Positions 1 through 12,660 of a stretch of 64,000 nt of DNA are shown here, piece by piece (positions within the stretch are counted from its first letter, which is position 1; every line of letters begins with the position of its first letter). The position numbers and the translations under genes were made by a program. Source of the stretch: Rhabdophis nuchalis (Eukaryota; Chordata; Lepidosauria; Squamata; Natricidae); the NCBI GenBank assembly GCA_039707465.1, contig CM077648.1:28523119-28587118 (forward strand), read 5' to 3'. The notes under the pieces are model-generated. The model ran no database searches, had not been told where the DNA came from, and was given only the letters and a program-made list of their open reading frames with translations.

Positions 1-199
1 AATGATCATCACACCTACTCAAGTCGAAAGTTGAAAGTATAAAATTTCACTTTCATATGCTGCTCAGTTTTCATTATAAAACCGTGGCTTTCAGAGGTTG
101 TGGACATGGACAATAAAGCACTGTTCTCATGTCCATTTTCAAGTTCCATTTTCCACCTATTTTGATTTAATAGTCTCCCTGTCTTGGGGTTTTTATTGG

Positions 200-357
200 G
201 TAGCTTTTAGCATAGTTAGTTTTATGGGAATTTTAGCACAGGTTAAGTTTAATTTGGTTTTAGAACTGTTTGTATATTTTTTTATTGTTTTTATTCTACC
301 TGTGCACCGCCCCGAGTCCCCATGGGGAGAGGGAGAATATAAAATAAAATAAAATAA
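200..357 (+). mobile_element. L2-clade LINE, 3' end fragment
   Basis: This ends with the L2 terminal signature of these copies, a GC-rich stem (CCGCCCCGAGTCC followed by a GGGAGAGGG arm), then ATATAAAATAAAATAAAATAA. The preceding T/A-rich 3'UTR resembles that of the longer copies at 8870-9055 and 59620-59820. It is a 5'-truncated remnant. Confidence 0.7.
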
Positions 358-2229
358 TTTATGTTACCCCTCCTAATCCTTCAAAAAAAATATTACCTTG
401 CTGTCAGAATTAGCACAAAAATTTAGCATAGGTAGAGATATACACAGATAGCTTTTCAAACATTGTAATTAAATGGGCTATGAAGCACATTTTATTTTTT
501 CTTCTATTTTGCAGCAATGTTTCTTCCATCAAAAAAAAAAGAAACAAAAAGATAAAGAGTTTAAAATTTTCCACAATGAATTTACGTTAGATCCAACCTG
601 AGAAAACAGCCTCCTGCTGATTATAAATATTAATACTGTACCTCTAGCTTGACTTCAATGCATCCCATGGTTACTAATTCAAGATCAACCTTGGCACATT
701 GCTCCCAACAAGCAAAACACAAATTCATGTTAGGTTTGACCACTTTGTATTAGGAATGCTTGAAAACAATGTATGGAAGATTTTTCTGGGTCTCCAAATA
801 TCAAATATTTAAAGGCTTTTTCTTGTTACAGTAATGTCATATTGAGCTGGCTCTCAGTATACTATCATGATGATATATTATGATGATTGTGTCAGTAGTC
901 ATTGCCTTAGTATGTTTTGGAGGCACCACACAGTTGGATGTATCTTAATACATCTCTGTGCCTACATGGATAAGGAAAGCAATATAATTAGCATTTAATA
1001 TGATAATAATTTTTGCTTAAAAACGTAGAACTAAAATTAATAACTAAATATGAAAGCTTTTGAAGCTAAAAATATTTACATGCAGCAAGCTAACAGACTG
1101 CTGAAATTAAGCCAGTTTGGATCTTAACCAAGCTGGGTTTATTATAGGAGACCTCAAGGAATGCTGCTATTACTAGCAATGGAGCAAATAATTTATAAGC
1201 CAATTATTTTATGAACTTTAACCTAATTTTCTGCTTCTCTGAGAATAGTTCATAATTTTGTCTGAGCTAGCCTGCTACTAAGCAATTATTCAGTTTTAGT
1301 AGTAGGTAAAGATTCTGAATGAGGTTTTAAGATGGCAGTGGAATAGACAGTTATGGACTACAAGCCAAATTCTCACAGGTATGTGAGCCAGGTATGCAAG
1401 TCAGATGGTGTATCTGTATAAATATTTGGTATAATAGAGTATTTTGGAAGCTTGCCAGACATGAGACAAACAAAACAATACTGTACATTCTACAAAATAT
1501 CCTGCAATGCTCCTAAAAAGTGGCCAGGTTTGGAGCTGAATTTTTAGGACAACTGTTGTTATATAATTGGGATAAATAGGGCTACCCATGGTGAGCAAAA
1601 CATTTTAACATCTGCATAATGGCATATATAAAAGACAAATGAAACATTTTAATTTCTTAAATAAAATGCCTACTATATACTCTACACAGTCAATAAGTCC
1701 CTAAATAAATTTAAATGAAGTTTACTCAGCCTAATTGACTTCACACCACACTTAATAATTTATCTCATTTGACACAATACAATCATTAATGCCAAGCTGT
1801 TAAAATATTCCTTGATAATGAAAAGAAAAACAAAATAGGTATAATGGCAGAGAAAACACTCTAGTTATTATCTGATTTTGCTGGTCTTTGACTATAATAA
1901 AGATTTGATGATGATATCTGGAATGAGCTAGTAAAAGTAGTACATTAGGAAATATATTTCTTTTTGGTTATTTTTACACAGTCAGTTAAAAGTGGTATCT
2001 TTATATTAAAAAAATAACAAAGAACACTGCTATTTATGCTGTTACGATGTGTCATCTGATCTTAATTTTAAATTTCAAGTTAATCTAAGCAAACGTGCAA
2101 CTCATTAGGTTAACATTAAATTTAAACAAATAGAAATATAAACTAAAAGGAGTTAGGGGAAGTTACACTGCCGGCCATCATAGGAAACAAGAAAAATAAA
2201 ATATTTCAAGTATGGAATGAAGCAGAAAG
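358..2229. other. AT-rich intronic DNA, nothing recognised
   Basis: No gene, RNA gene or repeat family recognised. There are only short A runs (about 530-540) and short chance open frames. Confidence 0.5.
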
Positions 2230-2711
2230 TAAATAATATTTATTTTTATGTATTTAGTTTGTCAAACATGTAACAAATAATGGACATGAACAAAGGAAAT
2301 GAATACAAATAAATGGGGGACAGTAGGACAGGGACAGTAGGCAGGTTGGTGTGCTTATGCACGCCCCCTTTACGGACCCCTTAGGAATGGGGTGAGGTCC
2401 ACAGTAGACAGTTTCAGGTTGAAGCAGTGTGGGTTTGAAGATGTAACAATGGAGTCAGGTAGAGCATTCCAGGCGTTGACCACTCTGTTGCTGAAGTCGT
2501 ATTTTCTCCAATCAAGTTTGGAGTGGTTTACCTTGAGTTTGTATTGATTGTTTGCCCGAGTATTATTGAGGTTGAAGCTGAAGTAATAGTTGACAGATAG
2601 GACATTGTAGCAGACAATTTTGTATACTATGCTTAGGTCAGACTGTAGGCGGCGTAGTTCCAAGAAACATAATCCAGTTGCTTTTTGAAAAAGCACCTTT
2701 GAGATATCCAT
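2230..2711 (-). pseudogene. Jockey-superfamily LINE, ORF2 C-terminus and 3'UTR
   Basis: The minus strand of 2370-2711 encodes 113 residues resembling the C-terminal tail of non-LTR reverse transcriptases of the CR1/Rex1 group. LELRRLQSDL, then IVYKIV, then FSNRVVNAWNALPDSIV correspond to the RRLRGDLI..YK..FxxRVVxxWNxLP tail motifs of that group. The 3'UTR runs to about 2230 and ends near an AATAAA-like stretch. It differs from the L2 copies in this window (RPIRSHREGLLRVPS.. tail) and is more diverged, so it is an older insertion. Clade assignment within Jockey is unsure. Confidence 0.65.
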
Positions 2712-5700
2712 GACCTGGATGACTAAGAATCTCCCTAGACATTTAGCTGAAATAAATGGATTTTATGAACCTACAGTCTATCACTTGAATCAGGCAGTAA
2801 GTGGCCTGGTGAGAGAAGCTGGCTAAGAGTTGAGGCTAAGACATAATGCAGCCAGTCCCTTAGCCAAGACATAAGATCGGGATAGGTTATATGACAGGGA
2901 TATGCTCTTTGGGTTTCTTCATACAACAGCTGAAATATTGACAGCATCTGCAAATGAGCGTAACACTCATCAATTAAAAGGAGAATAGGGCACCATATAA
3001 ATCTCTAACAGATTTTCCTCTCTGTGTGTGGTGGAAGCAGAACTGTGGGGTGACAGACAGAAAAAGCTCAAAGTAACAGCCTTTTCTTTTCTGCATGTTG
3101 ATGGATGTTTCTACCACCCCCATACCTTCCATGGAAGAAAAATGGAAATACATATTTGCTTAGATATGGAGGGAGATTGAGGATAGCAAATGTTGTGGAT
3201 AGCAGATGGAGTACATAGAAAACAAAATACATCTTCCCATTTTTTGTGACAATGTCTGATATAGCAATTGTCTTTTTTTTAAAAAAAAAACACTTTCTTC
3301 TTCATTTTCATTGAAAACAATGTGATGCAATCCATTCAAGCAGCAACAGATTATACCACAAGCCACTATTTTTATGTAAAGTGTTGAGGCTATCATCCAG
3401 AGTTTATTTTGGACACACTTAAGAATCAGTATGCATTCAAGGAAGTTTTCTAATTGTTTTTATTTGAATAGTACATCCAAGCAAAACATGCCAGACTGCA
3501 AACATTTCCGAAACAACCCTAATTTTTCTCTTTCAGAATCAAGGACATTTTATAGAACTGCTATTTTTCACAAGACGTGCATTTCCAAGCCTAGACAATT
3601 CAAAAAACAGCTTGCTTATTCTTGTCACATCCTACAAGGCTTTCTGTCCAGGAAGCTGTTCTGTTCAAAGCAGTTTGAAGAGAAAGAACACAAACTTTGG
3701 TCTCTATCCATCTAAAATTCTCTAAAGCCAGGGCTAGTTTCTGGACTTTTCACAAGTAACCTACTTCCCTCAACCGAATCCTTTAGGAAGCATAATCTTC
3801 TCCAAGGGTAACATTTGAAATTATCTCCTTTATTCACAACTTTCTCTTGAGTGCTATCTGGTGTCCCCCAAAGAAGATCCTGTTCTAATATATCACAGAC
3901 TTCAATGGCAAAAGTATTTCTCTTCTTCAACAGAGCCCAGCCTTCCTAATATTTCCTATTTTTACATACTTGTCAAGTAGCCATGATTGCTAAGACAACT
4001 CTCACACAGAGATTACAAAAGTATAATGGATTCTTGTAGGCAATGCCACAAAATGTGCCAATTATTTTTAAAGGCCTGTTGGATGAAAGGAAATTAAACG
4101 AGGACACACACAGTATGCCTGAAGTTATTTCTTTGCATGGGTACTGCGATTCCTCCAGTTTTTTGAATAAGATTAGGCAAAACACATTCAATTAATCTGA
4201 CATGCTTTGTAACGACTGGATACAAATGGGGGGGATAGATAAGGTGACTAAATATCTGAACAGGCAAAAGAGGACACAGACAATTGAGAAGTAAAAGGAG
4301 AAATAAAGGAGGACAGATTGTTGAACTTTGTTGGCATCCATGACAAAAAACTACAATGAAAAGCTCCAAAAATTGTGAAAAGAAAAAAAAGGACATAGGC
4401 CCCCATGTATATACAATTACTATTATCAGAAAGACTGGCTCTTCAGCTGAAGGAATGTGTTAGAACTGGTTAGGAGGCAAAACGTATATAATTAATTAAG
4501 ATCTTGTCAATTTCGGACTGTAGCACAAGCCCTTGGGAGGGTACTAATCAAATAATGGAAGCCACAGAGCTGAGCTTGTTCACATATGGTTAACACTTAT
4601 TAAGGAAGACCTGCAACTTGGAGAAAAACTGCTGGAAGAGATATCCAAAAAGACAAATAGTATTTAACTTTGAAGCTATGCTTGCCAGATGGAGCTCATC
4701 AAGATAAAATGACATAGCCTCCTTTTGTTGGGATGTCTGATGACCCTTTTTGCTATTCATGGTAGCCTAAGTGCTCCTGATAACATCATTGTTTGAGTAC
4801 TCTTAGGGTATTCTGGTTTGGGAAACAAGAACCTGTGAGAAGATAAAATATGCCTACATGTGCTTTACTACCGCCTACTCTGATTCCAGCATTTCTTCAC
4901 TTTCTTTAATGGACTGAGGACAAATTTCTCAAAGTAGGAATCTTTACTGTCCATCTAGGTCCCCTATGATTAGAATCCTCATTTTCCCAGAGTTCTAATC
5001 TCTACAGGTCTACAATGATTGCAGAAGAAATTTGGCTACTCAATTTTTTCCAACAGCGAATACAAAATTAATAGTCATCCTATGAATGAATATCTAGCTA
5101 GCAATGTATCCAATCATATCTTCATTATTTTATGTTCATAATACTCTTTTACCAAAGTTATCCTTTGGCTTCTTTTTAATTACTACTTTAATTATAGCTT
5201 TCAACTGTAATTCAACATCTTCATATTCCCATTTTGAAGGAAGATTCAGATTCTAATATAATTTTCAATTCCAGAAATATCTGTGCAAAAAATGATTCTA
5301 AAAATAAGACTTGCATAAATGAAAACCTCTGTAATTACTCCCTTCAGCATATTAAAACACACAGTCACACAAACATGCAAATTCTATGGTTTTGCCCATG
5401 GCATATAGTATCACAATTGGAAAAGATTTTGTCAACTCTTGACTGGTACTAGTTGCTTAAACTACAGCTTATTTCAATGTAATCTTTATAATAAGATGAA
5501 ATTCTTAATAAACTTGTGGATGTTATAACAATACAACTACCACTTAATATATTTTAATATCTTATATGAATATTTCTTGTTTAGGTAAATAGGAAAATAA
5601 AAATGGATAACTTTTGTAGGCAACAGCAAAAGATAATATGAAAAACAAGGAATGCTTGGAGTTGCCGTGGCAGGAAAAAAAATCCATATCTCAGTTGTGT

Positions 5701-5902
5701 ATCTAGGTGCTGTATGTTTACTATAGAAGCATTCTGGAACTTACCTACATATTAATGGCTTGATATTTGATACACAACACTGTATCAAGAATGAAGGAAG
5801 GAAAAAGGAAGAAGGAAGAAGATGGGGGGGGGGGGGAAGACTTATGTAAGGAAAAATATCCTACTATACACATTTTTCTCATAAGAATGTGACAATTTTA
5901 CA
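2712..5902. other. AT-rich intronic DNA, nothing recognised
   Basis: No coding region or named repeat seen. A purine-rich tract with a G run lies at about 5790-5836. Short open frames at 3160-4396 have no recognisable features. Confidence 0.5.
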
Positions 5903-6040
5903 CGTAGTACTCGAGTTATAACCACAATTGAGCCCAAAGATTTCTGTTGCTAAGTGAAATATTTATTAAGTGAGTTTGTCCCATTTTATGACCTTTTTTG
6001 CCACAGTTGTTAAGTGAATAATTGCATTTGTTAAGTTAAA
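5903..6040 (-). mobile_element. TA-type MITE (Tigger-like), one end only
   Basis: One terminus of the repeated element whose full copies are at 20731-21125 and 55298-55675. The shared words are TTGAGCCCAAA.ATTTCTGTTGCTAAG and GTTAAGTGA. The other end is missing. Confidence 0.6.
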
Positions 6041-6289
6041 ATTACTGAAATACCCTGTACTTATCCTGACATACAGTAAAAAAAAAAAAAAAAGGATCTC
6101 GCTGTAATGATTGGTCATCCAATACTTTCCACATTTTTTACATCATCCTTGGACTGATTCTGTAAGAATGCCAAAGGAATATAGAAAGCAGCAATCTTTG
6201 GAAATCACATCTAAGTAAGTTCCAATACTTCTTTGGAGAAATGAAAATTAGTGATCATTATGTACTTACTATTTATTAAAGGTTTCCAC

Positions 6290-9055
6290 GATCCCTCAGA
6301 CGACCGGGTGTGAGTCCCTCCTTGTGAAGTGGGGCCTAGGGAGGCAGATGGGCGTGTTAGTTGTATACCTAGCTTCTCGCTATGCAACAACAGCCCTGCC
6401 CGAGCTCCTAGAGGTGATAGCCGAGGCGGCGGTTGAGACCCCCAGACTGCTGGTCATGGGGGACTTCAATCTGCCGTCGGCAGGCGAGACCTCTGGAGTA
6501 GCTCGGGAGTTCATGGCTTCCATGACAGCCATGGATCTGACCCAGGTAGTTTTAGGCCCTACTCACGAGGGTGGACACACCCTGCACTTAATCTTCGTCT
6601 CGGGACATTGGAGTAGTGATCTGGGAATAGGGGATTTAGCCATCACAGCCCTGTCATGGGCAGATCACGCTCTCCTTCGGCTGGACTTTCCAATCGCCGC
6701 ACCTCACCGCGGGGAGGCGGAGCCGAATATTCCTATATGGTTCCACCCCAGGCTCCTGATGGACCCAGTAAGGTTCCAGAGGGAGCTTGGGCCAATGCCT
6801 GTGGACTTGCCCCGTGACTCGACTGAGGACCTGGTGGCCACATGGTTAAGTGCGGCCACGGGGGCCTTGGACCGAGTCGCGCCCTTGCGGCCTCTCTTGC
6901 GGCATCGAGTCACCCAGGCTCCTTGGTTCACTGAGGAGCTGAGGGAGATGAAACGCCACAAGAGACGCCTAGAGAGCAGATGGAGATCCTCTCTCTCCGA
7001 AGCCGACCGAACACTAGTGAGAATCCATATTAGGACTTACTTAGTGGCGATAAGAGTGGCCAAACGTGAGTATTGTGCCACCCTTATTGCATCCGCAGAT
7101 AACCGCCCTGCCGCCCTGTTTGGGGTGACCCGCTCCCTCCTTCAGCAGAGGCCGCGGGAAGCCCCTCTACAGGGACGAGCAGAGGAATTTGGGATTTATC
7201 TGCAGGACAAAATCACTGGGATTCGGAATGAGCTACCCTCCATCGAGAGTGGTCCAGCGAGATTGTCCGAGGTTGGTCTTGAGGCTCCATTCTGGGAGGA
7301 GTTTGACTTTGTTACTACCGAGGATATGGACAGGTTGTCAAAGAGACTTAAGGCTACCACATGTTTATTGGACCCGTGTCCCTCCTGGCTTGTACTGGCA
7401 TCCTGGGAGACGACACAAGGCTGGCTCCAGGGCATTGTCAATGCATCTTTGAGTGAGGGGTCCCTGCCTGCCGTCTTGAAAGAGGCGGTGGTAAGGCCCC
7501 TCCTCAAGAAGCCGTCCCTGGACCCAGCATTATTAGAGAACTTTCGTCCCGTCTCCAACCTTCACTTTCTAGCGAAGGTTGTTGAGAGTGTGGTGGCCCA
7601 ACAGTTTCCACAACACCTGGAGGAAGTTGATTATCTAGACCCGCGCCAGTCCGGCTTCCGACCCGGGCACAGCACCGAGACAGCATTGGTCGCGTTGGTG
7701 GATGATCTCTGGAGGGCGCGGGATAGAGGATATTCCTCTATCCTAGTCCTGTTAGACCTCTCAGCGGCTTTTGATACCATCAACCATGGTATCCTATTGC
7801 ACCGACTGGGGGGTTGGGGCTGGGAGGCACCGTCTTACGGTGGTTCTCGTCCTACCTCTCTGGTCGGTCGCAATATGTGTTGACAGGGGGGCAGAGGTCG
7901 GCCTCGAGGCCCCTCGTATGCGGGGTCCCTCAGGGGTCGGTCCTCTCGCCCCTCCTATTCAACACATACATGAAGCCGCTGGGTGAGATCATCCGTGGTT
8001 TTGGGGTGGGATATCATCTGTACGCTGATGATACTCAGCTGTACATCTCCACCCCAGACCACCCCAACGATGCCGTTGAGGTGATGTCCCGGTGTTTGGA
8101 AGCCGTACGGATCTGGATGGGTAGTAACAAACTCAAGCTCAACCCGTCCAAGACTGAGTGGCTGTGGTTTCCGGCACCCCGGTTCAGCCAGATTACTCCA
8201 ACTCTGGCCATTGGGGGCAAAACACCAGCCCCCGTGGAGAGGGCGCGCAATTTGGGTGTCCTCCTGGATTCCCGGCTGTCCATGGAGGACCATGTGGCAG
8301 CCGTGGCCAGGGGGGCGTTTCATCAGGTACGCCTGATGCGCCAATTGCGCCCCTTACTGGACCTTCGCACAGTCACTCAGGCCCTCGTGACATCCCGACT
8401 GGACTACTGCAATGCTCTCTACATGGGGCTTCCCTTGAGGTGCACTCGAAAGCTACAGCTAGTCCAGAATGCAGCCGCGCGGGTGATTACGGGAGCCCCT
8501 AGATGCTCCCACATAACACCGATCCTGCGCAAGCTGCACTGGCTTCCTGTGGTCTTTCGGGTGCGCTTCAAGGTCTTGACGACCATCTTCAAAGTGCTCC
8601 ATGGCTCGGGGCCTAGTTATATGCGAGACCGTCTCCTGCCCCATACATCCCTTAGACCGATACGCTCCCACAGAGAGGGCCTTCTCAGGGTGCCATCGGC
8701 CGGACAATGCCGGCTGGCGGCACGCAAGGGAAGGGCCTTCTCTGTGGCGGGCCCTGCCCTTTGGAACGCCCTACCTCCTGAACTCCGCACTATCACCGAC
8801 CTCCGCCTCTTCCGCCGGTGTTTAAAAACACACTTATTTCATCAAGCCGGCCTAACATAGCCTCCGCTGGGACAAATTTTAGACAGTTTTAAATGGGGGA
8901 TTTTAATTTGGTTTTAGCGCAGGTTTTTTGTCATTTAATAGGTCTTTTAAATTTATGTATTTGGTACTATTTTGTATGTTATTTTAAACTCCTGTGCGCC
9001 GCCCTGGGTCCTGTTGGAGAAGGGCGGGATATAAATTGAATAAAATAAAAAATAA
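6290..9055 (+). mobile_element. L2-clade LINE copy 1, 5'-truncated
   Basis: A long non-LTR retrotransposon copy that starts inside the apurinic-like endonuclease domain and runs through the reverse transcriptase, C-terminal region and 3'UTR. Its end is the GC stem (GCCGCCCTGGGTCC .. GGAGAAGGGCGGGATATAAAT) and an AAAT/AATAAA tail. LINEs of this type copy themselves by target-primed reverse transcription, and the 3' stem is where the enzyme is thought to bind. The LDLSAAFDT and GVPQGSVLSPLLF motifs place it in the L2 clade rather than CR1 proper (LDFSKAFDT). A SINE follows directly at 9088. No clear target duplication found. Confidence 0.9.
6324..8860 (+). pseudogene. L2 ORF2 (endonuclease + reverse transcriptase), frameshifted
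   Basis: The first frame (6324-7883) carries the end of the endonuclease, with GDFN at residues 46-49 and the catalytic-type ADH at 113-115. It then enters the RT with [17 protein letters not shown], the [15 protein letters not shown] box and [10 protein letters not shown] (first catalytic Asp). Reading continues in a second frame (7814-8860) with [21 protein letters not shown], the YADD box (about 8021-8032), then the C-terminal SRLDYCNALYMGLP and the RPIRSHREGLL region. The break lies at a G run (7808-7813, six Gs; copy 2 has seven at 45300-45306), so it looks like a one-base loss. A 3-residue in-frame gap also exists relative to copy 2 near 8362. It is unlikely to be active. The 5' part of the ORF, and any ORF1, is absent. 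Confidence 0.9.
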
Positions 9056-9087
9056 ATCAAAAAATAAATAATAAATTTATTATATAT

Positions 9088-9438
9088 AAAGGTAAAGGTT
9101 TCCCGCGCACATATGGTGCTAGTCGTTCCTGACTCTAGGAGGCGGTGCTCATCTCCATTTCAAAGTCGAAGAGCCAGCGCTGTCTGAAGACATCTCCGTG
9201 GCCATGTGGCTGGCATGAATAAATGCTGAAGGTGCACAGAACGCTATTACCTTCCACCAAAGGTGGTCCCTATTTTTCTACTTGCATTTTCACATGCTTT
9301 TGAACTGCTGGGTTGGCAGAAGCTGGGACAAGTAACAGGAGCTACGTCTGTTATGCGGTGCTAGGGATTCAAACCACCAACTTGATGACCTTTCTGATCG
9401 ACAAGCTCAGTGTCTTTGTCACTGAGCCACTGCATCAC
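9088..9438 (-). mobile_element. Sauria-type SINE (tRNA head, Bov-B-like tail)
   Basis: On the minus strand it begins with a tRNA-like head (GTGGCTCAGTG type at about 9425-9438) with a B-box-like TTTGAATCCCTAG around 9365-9380. It continues through a conserved body to the tail ending in ACCTTTACCTTT at 9088. I recognise this as the common squamate SINE thought to be mobilised by Bov-B LINEs. It lies 30 bp after the L2 tail. Near full length. Confidence 0.85.
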
Positions 9439-10902
9439 TTAATTATATATACTTCAGAGCAAAAGAAACAACCAAGAAAGTAAATGGGATGAGGTAGGAA
9501 AAGTAAAATTAGACAAGCAGGCTCAGTTGCTAAGTTTTCCATGGTTTAATAATAACTAACTGAGATGTGAATAAGTGGCTGACTCTAGGTGACCCAAAAT
9601 ATTATCTTGATAATCTTGTCAAGCAATGGTTTTTATGAAGTAATCTTTCAAAAACTAACTTTGAAGAAAACAGTATTCTTTGCCTGTAAGTGACAATTAA
9701 CAGTAACTGTGTTTTTAAATTCACAGTTTTAGCAATTTTTTTACTACCGAATTGGTAGTAATGTGGCCGGAACCCACCCCTGCACAGCATCTATCTCAAG
9801 CTGATGCTACCCTAAAGTATCTTGATGGCAGGGGATAGACTTAAGTAAGGCTCAGTAACATACCCCTTACTCAGTCATCTGGCTTTTAAAAAAAAATATT
9901 TTTTAAGGTAATGCATGAAATCTATACATATCTGTTACCAGTATATATTAATTGGCTACTCATTTAGAACCTTAAATATCTCCCCAAAAAGGTGTTAAGT
10001 GAGAGGAAAGCATCAGGACACTCATTTCATATATACAAATGGGGCGAAAGGTCAAGACAGCTTGTTTTCAAATTTCAGATAAGGAAATGGATCAAATGTT
10101 CTTCAACCAAGTTTGACTAAATAAACTTCATTTTTCAGTATTGGGCCATTTCCTGTCTCATGCCTTAAGTTACAAAGAATATCAATAATTTCTTTGGACC
10201 AGAGAATGCAACATGAATGTTAAGCATAATTTTTAGAATTAAGACCTCTGGCTAAAATCTCCAAACATTCAGGCATCTTCTGCCATATAAGAAATCATAT
10301 GTCAAGAGGTACAGACTACTTTCAACGCTAATGCAGACACAATGTGGGCAAACTTTCATTCATATCAGGTATTAGAATAAAAACCTATGTCATCTTTCTG
10401 ACAGTTCTCCTTTTTGACATCAGACCTCATCCTCAAAGAGTTCCCATTGAGTAGTAAAGTTCATAGCTTATAAATGGTGAGTCATGTTTGAAGCTTGGCT
10501 CTGTTGCATTTTTTGTTGCCTAAATATTCCAGCCTTCTAAATTTTGGCCAGTGGCACTTCAATATACACAAGAAATGACTCAGAAAAATACAAAGTGGAC
10601 TCAAAAAAAAGCATACAAAGGACACTAAGATGACTAAGGAAAATCGTTTCCCTTTTCTTTGTCAGTTTGGTACAGTAAATAATTTACATTTAGGTCTACA
10701 ATGAATACAGTATAATGCCATTATATTATTATAAATGCCTGTTGAAACTACCAGAATTTCAGCCTAAGCACCATTCCTAAGGAATAGGTTCTATAAAATG
10801 CTAGTAAATTTCTTAGGGATTACATTGTGGGAAACAAACTGGCACCTCCAGATTCCAGATGTTTTAAATGATAATTTCCATAAATACCAGAGATTAGTAA
10901 TG
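9439..10902. other. AT-rich intronic DNA, nothing recognised
   Basis: No coding region, RNA gene or repeat family recognised. Confidence 0.5.
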
Positions 10903-11125
10903 TCAATAGCACTTATATACCGACTCATAGTGCTTTTACAGCCCTCTCTAAGTGGTTTACAGAGTCAGCATATTGCCCCCAACAATCTGGGTCCTCATTT
11001 TATCCACCCCAGAAGGATGGAAGGCTGAGTCAACCTTGAGTCAGTGAGATTTGAACTGCTGAACTGCAGCTAGCAGTCAGCTGAAGTAGCCTACATTACT
11101 GCTCTAACCACTGTGCCACCTCAGT
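10903..11125 (-). mobile_element. tRNA-headed squamate SINE (family 2)
   Basis: On the minus strand the head GAGGTGGCACAGTGGTTAGAG resembles a tRNA A box. A B-box-like GTTCAAATCTC follows, then TTGACTCAGCCTTCCATCC, AAAATGAGGACCCAGATTG, and a tail CGGTATATAAGTGCTATTG. Three related copies are at 15799, 19117 and 56653. The tail resembles L2/CR1-type LINE ends, which suggests the partner LINE. Confidence 0.75.
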
Positions 11126-12429
11126 TGTAGACCAATTAGGTCTGTTGATCAGATTATGGGAGCTATAAAACAACTGGTGAACACCAAGTGCAGAGCTCTG
11201 GAACTACATCTTCCATCATCTTTTGAAAAATGTCAAGCGCATCGTTTCTTTAAACTTTATTTTATAACTAAATTTAAAAGCTATTAAATTTATTGAGCTT
11301 AAACAAAGCTACTGAATAATAAATAAAATAAAAGGAATAGATTCATACATAGGATTTACACTCGATCTGCAGCTTTCCCCTCACTCCACTTCTAAATAGC
11401 CCAGAGGAAAACCTAAATAGAATTAAGTTTCATTTTCACAAACCTTGTTAGCACCCATTGAGAGGTCCTACAACCCCAAGTACAGAAGAACTGAAGATTG
11501 GTTAACCTTTTATCCTACAAAATGGGAATCATTTTCTTCTACTTGGACATAAGTTAATTGAGCTAAATTCCTGCCTGAAGCTTCTCCTAATTATTATTGA
11601 TTTTTTTTAAGGTTACCAGGGTCAGAACAAAATTGCAGACATACTTTTTAAAAATTATTTTGACTTGCTGTCCCTAAGTCATCTAAAAGAAATGCTCTGG
11701 TTCATCAAAATGCTCTTATTTAGCCTTCAGCTAACTCACAGTGAAGGAAAAAAGCCTACAATCCAAAGGAAAAACATGATAATCATTACTAATAACTAAG
11801 GCTGCATAGTGCTTCAGATTTTAAACATGTGGAAACAGTTTAAGTACCTGTCTCCAACTCCCTGTATTTTTTGCAGGGATTGTTTAACTGTGTCATTTTT
11901 ACACAATCTTGGGGAAAGATGCATTTGGTCTTAAAACATTGCAGGCAAGTTCTACATAACTCAAGACCCCTACTTGAAATATAGTCATATCGTGTTGTAG
12001 TTTTCTTCTGATGAAATCTCATGTCACAATAACAGGTTTCTCTTCATAAATCTGATTTTTCTGCCTATTTCCCTCCCCTATAATTCTTAAAATCTGCTTT
12101 GGAGGATTTGAGGCCCTTAGGGGCAGTTTTAGGAGGTAAAAAGAGATACCTGGTTCAGATGACAGAATAATTCTGTGGTGCAAATATTTCTCTTGGATTT
12201 CACTCTTTATAATGATTTTGTTCTGTTTTTCATTTAGAGATTATAGGGCAAGATTTTTAGCTGGTGTTCATTTACACAAGTTGTGCTACAGTTTAAGCAC
12301 TGACTTTGTAACTAGGTTTAAAAGAAACTTAGTACAGTATTTATGATGTGACCACAGAAAACAAGTGAATCCACCAAAATGGTAAAAGTGATAGGATTTC
12401 TTTTAATGGCCATTACATTAAAACCAGTA
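11126..12429. other. AT-rich intronic DNA, nothing recognised
   Basis: No coding region or repeat family recognised. Confidence 0.5.
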
Positions 12430-12660
12430 ATTTTAGATTTAGATTTATTTAGATTTTTATTAAATTTTTAGACCGCCCTTCTCCCTTGCGGGACTCAGGG
12501 CGGTGTACAGGCAATAATAAGAACAATAAGATAGAACATAAAATCCAATTAAAATCCAATTAAAAATATATTAAATGGATTGGCCTGATCTAAATCCAGT
12601 TAAAAAACCCTTACTAAAACCAATTTAAAAACTAAAGCAATTTGAAAAACAATTTTAAAA
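12430..12660 (-). mobile_element. L2-clade LINE, 3'UTR fragment
   Basis: The minus strand ends with the stem CCGCCCTGAGTCCCGC..GAAGGGCGG followed by TCTAAAAATTTAATAAA. It shows the GCACAGG and AAATCCAATTA words shared by the other minus-strand L2 tails. No RT-coding part remains. Confidence 0.7.

Noticed and set aside
9088..11125. Functional tRNA genes at the SINE heads
   Set aside because: The A and B boxes are present but the cloverleaf is not, and the bodies continue as SINEs with LINE-like tails.
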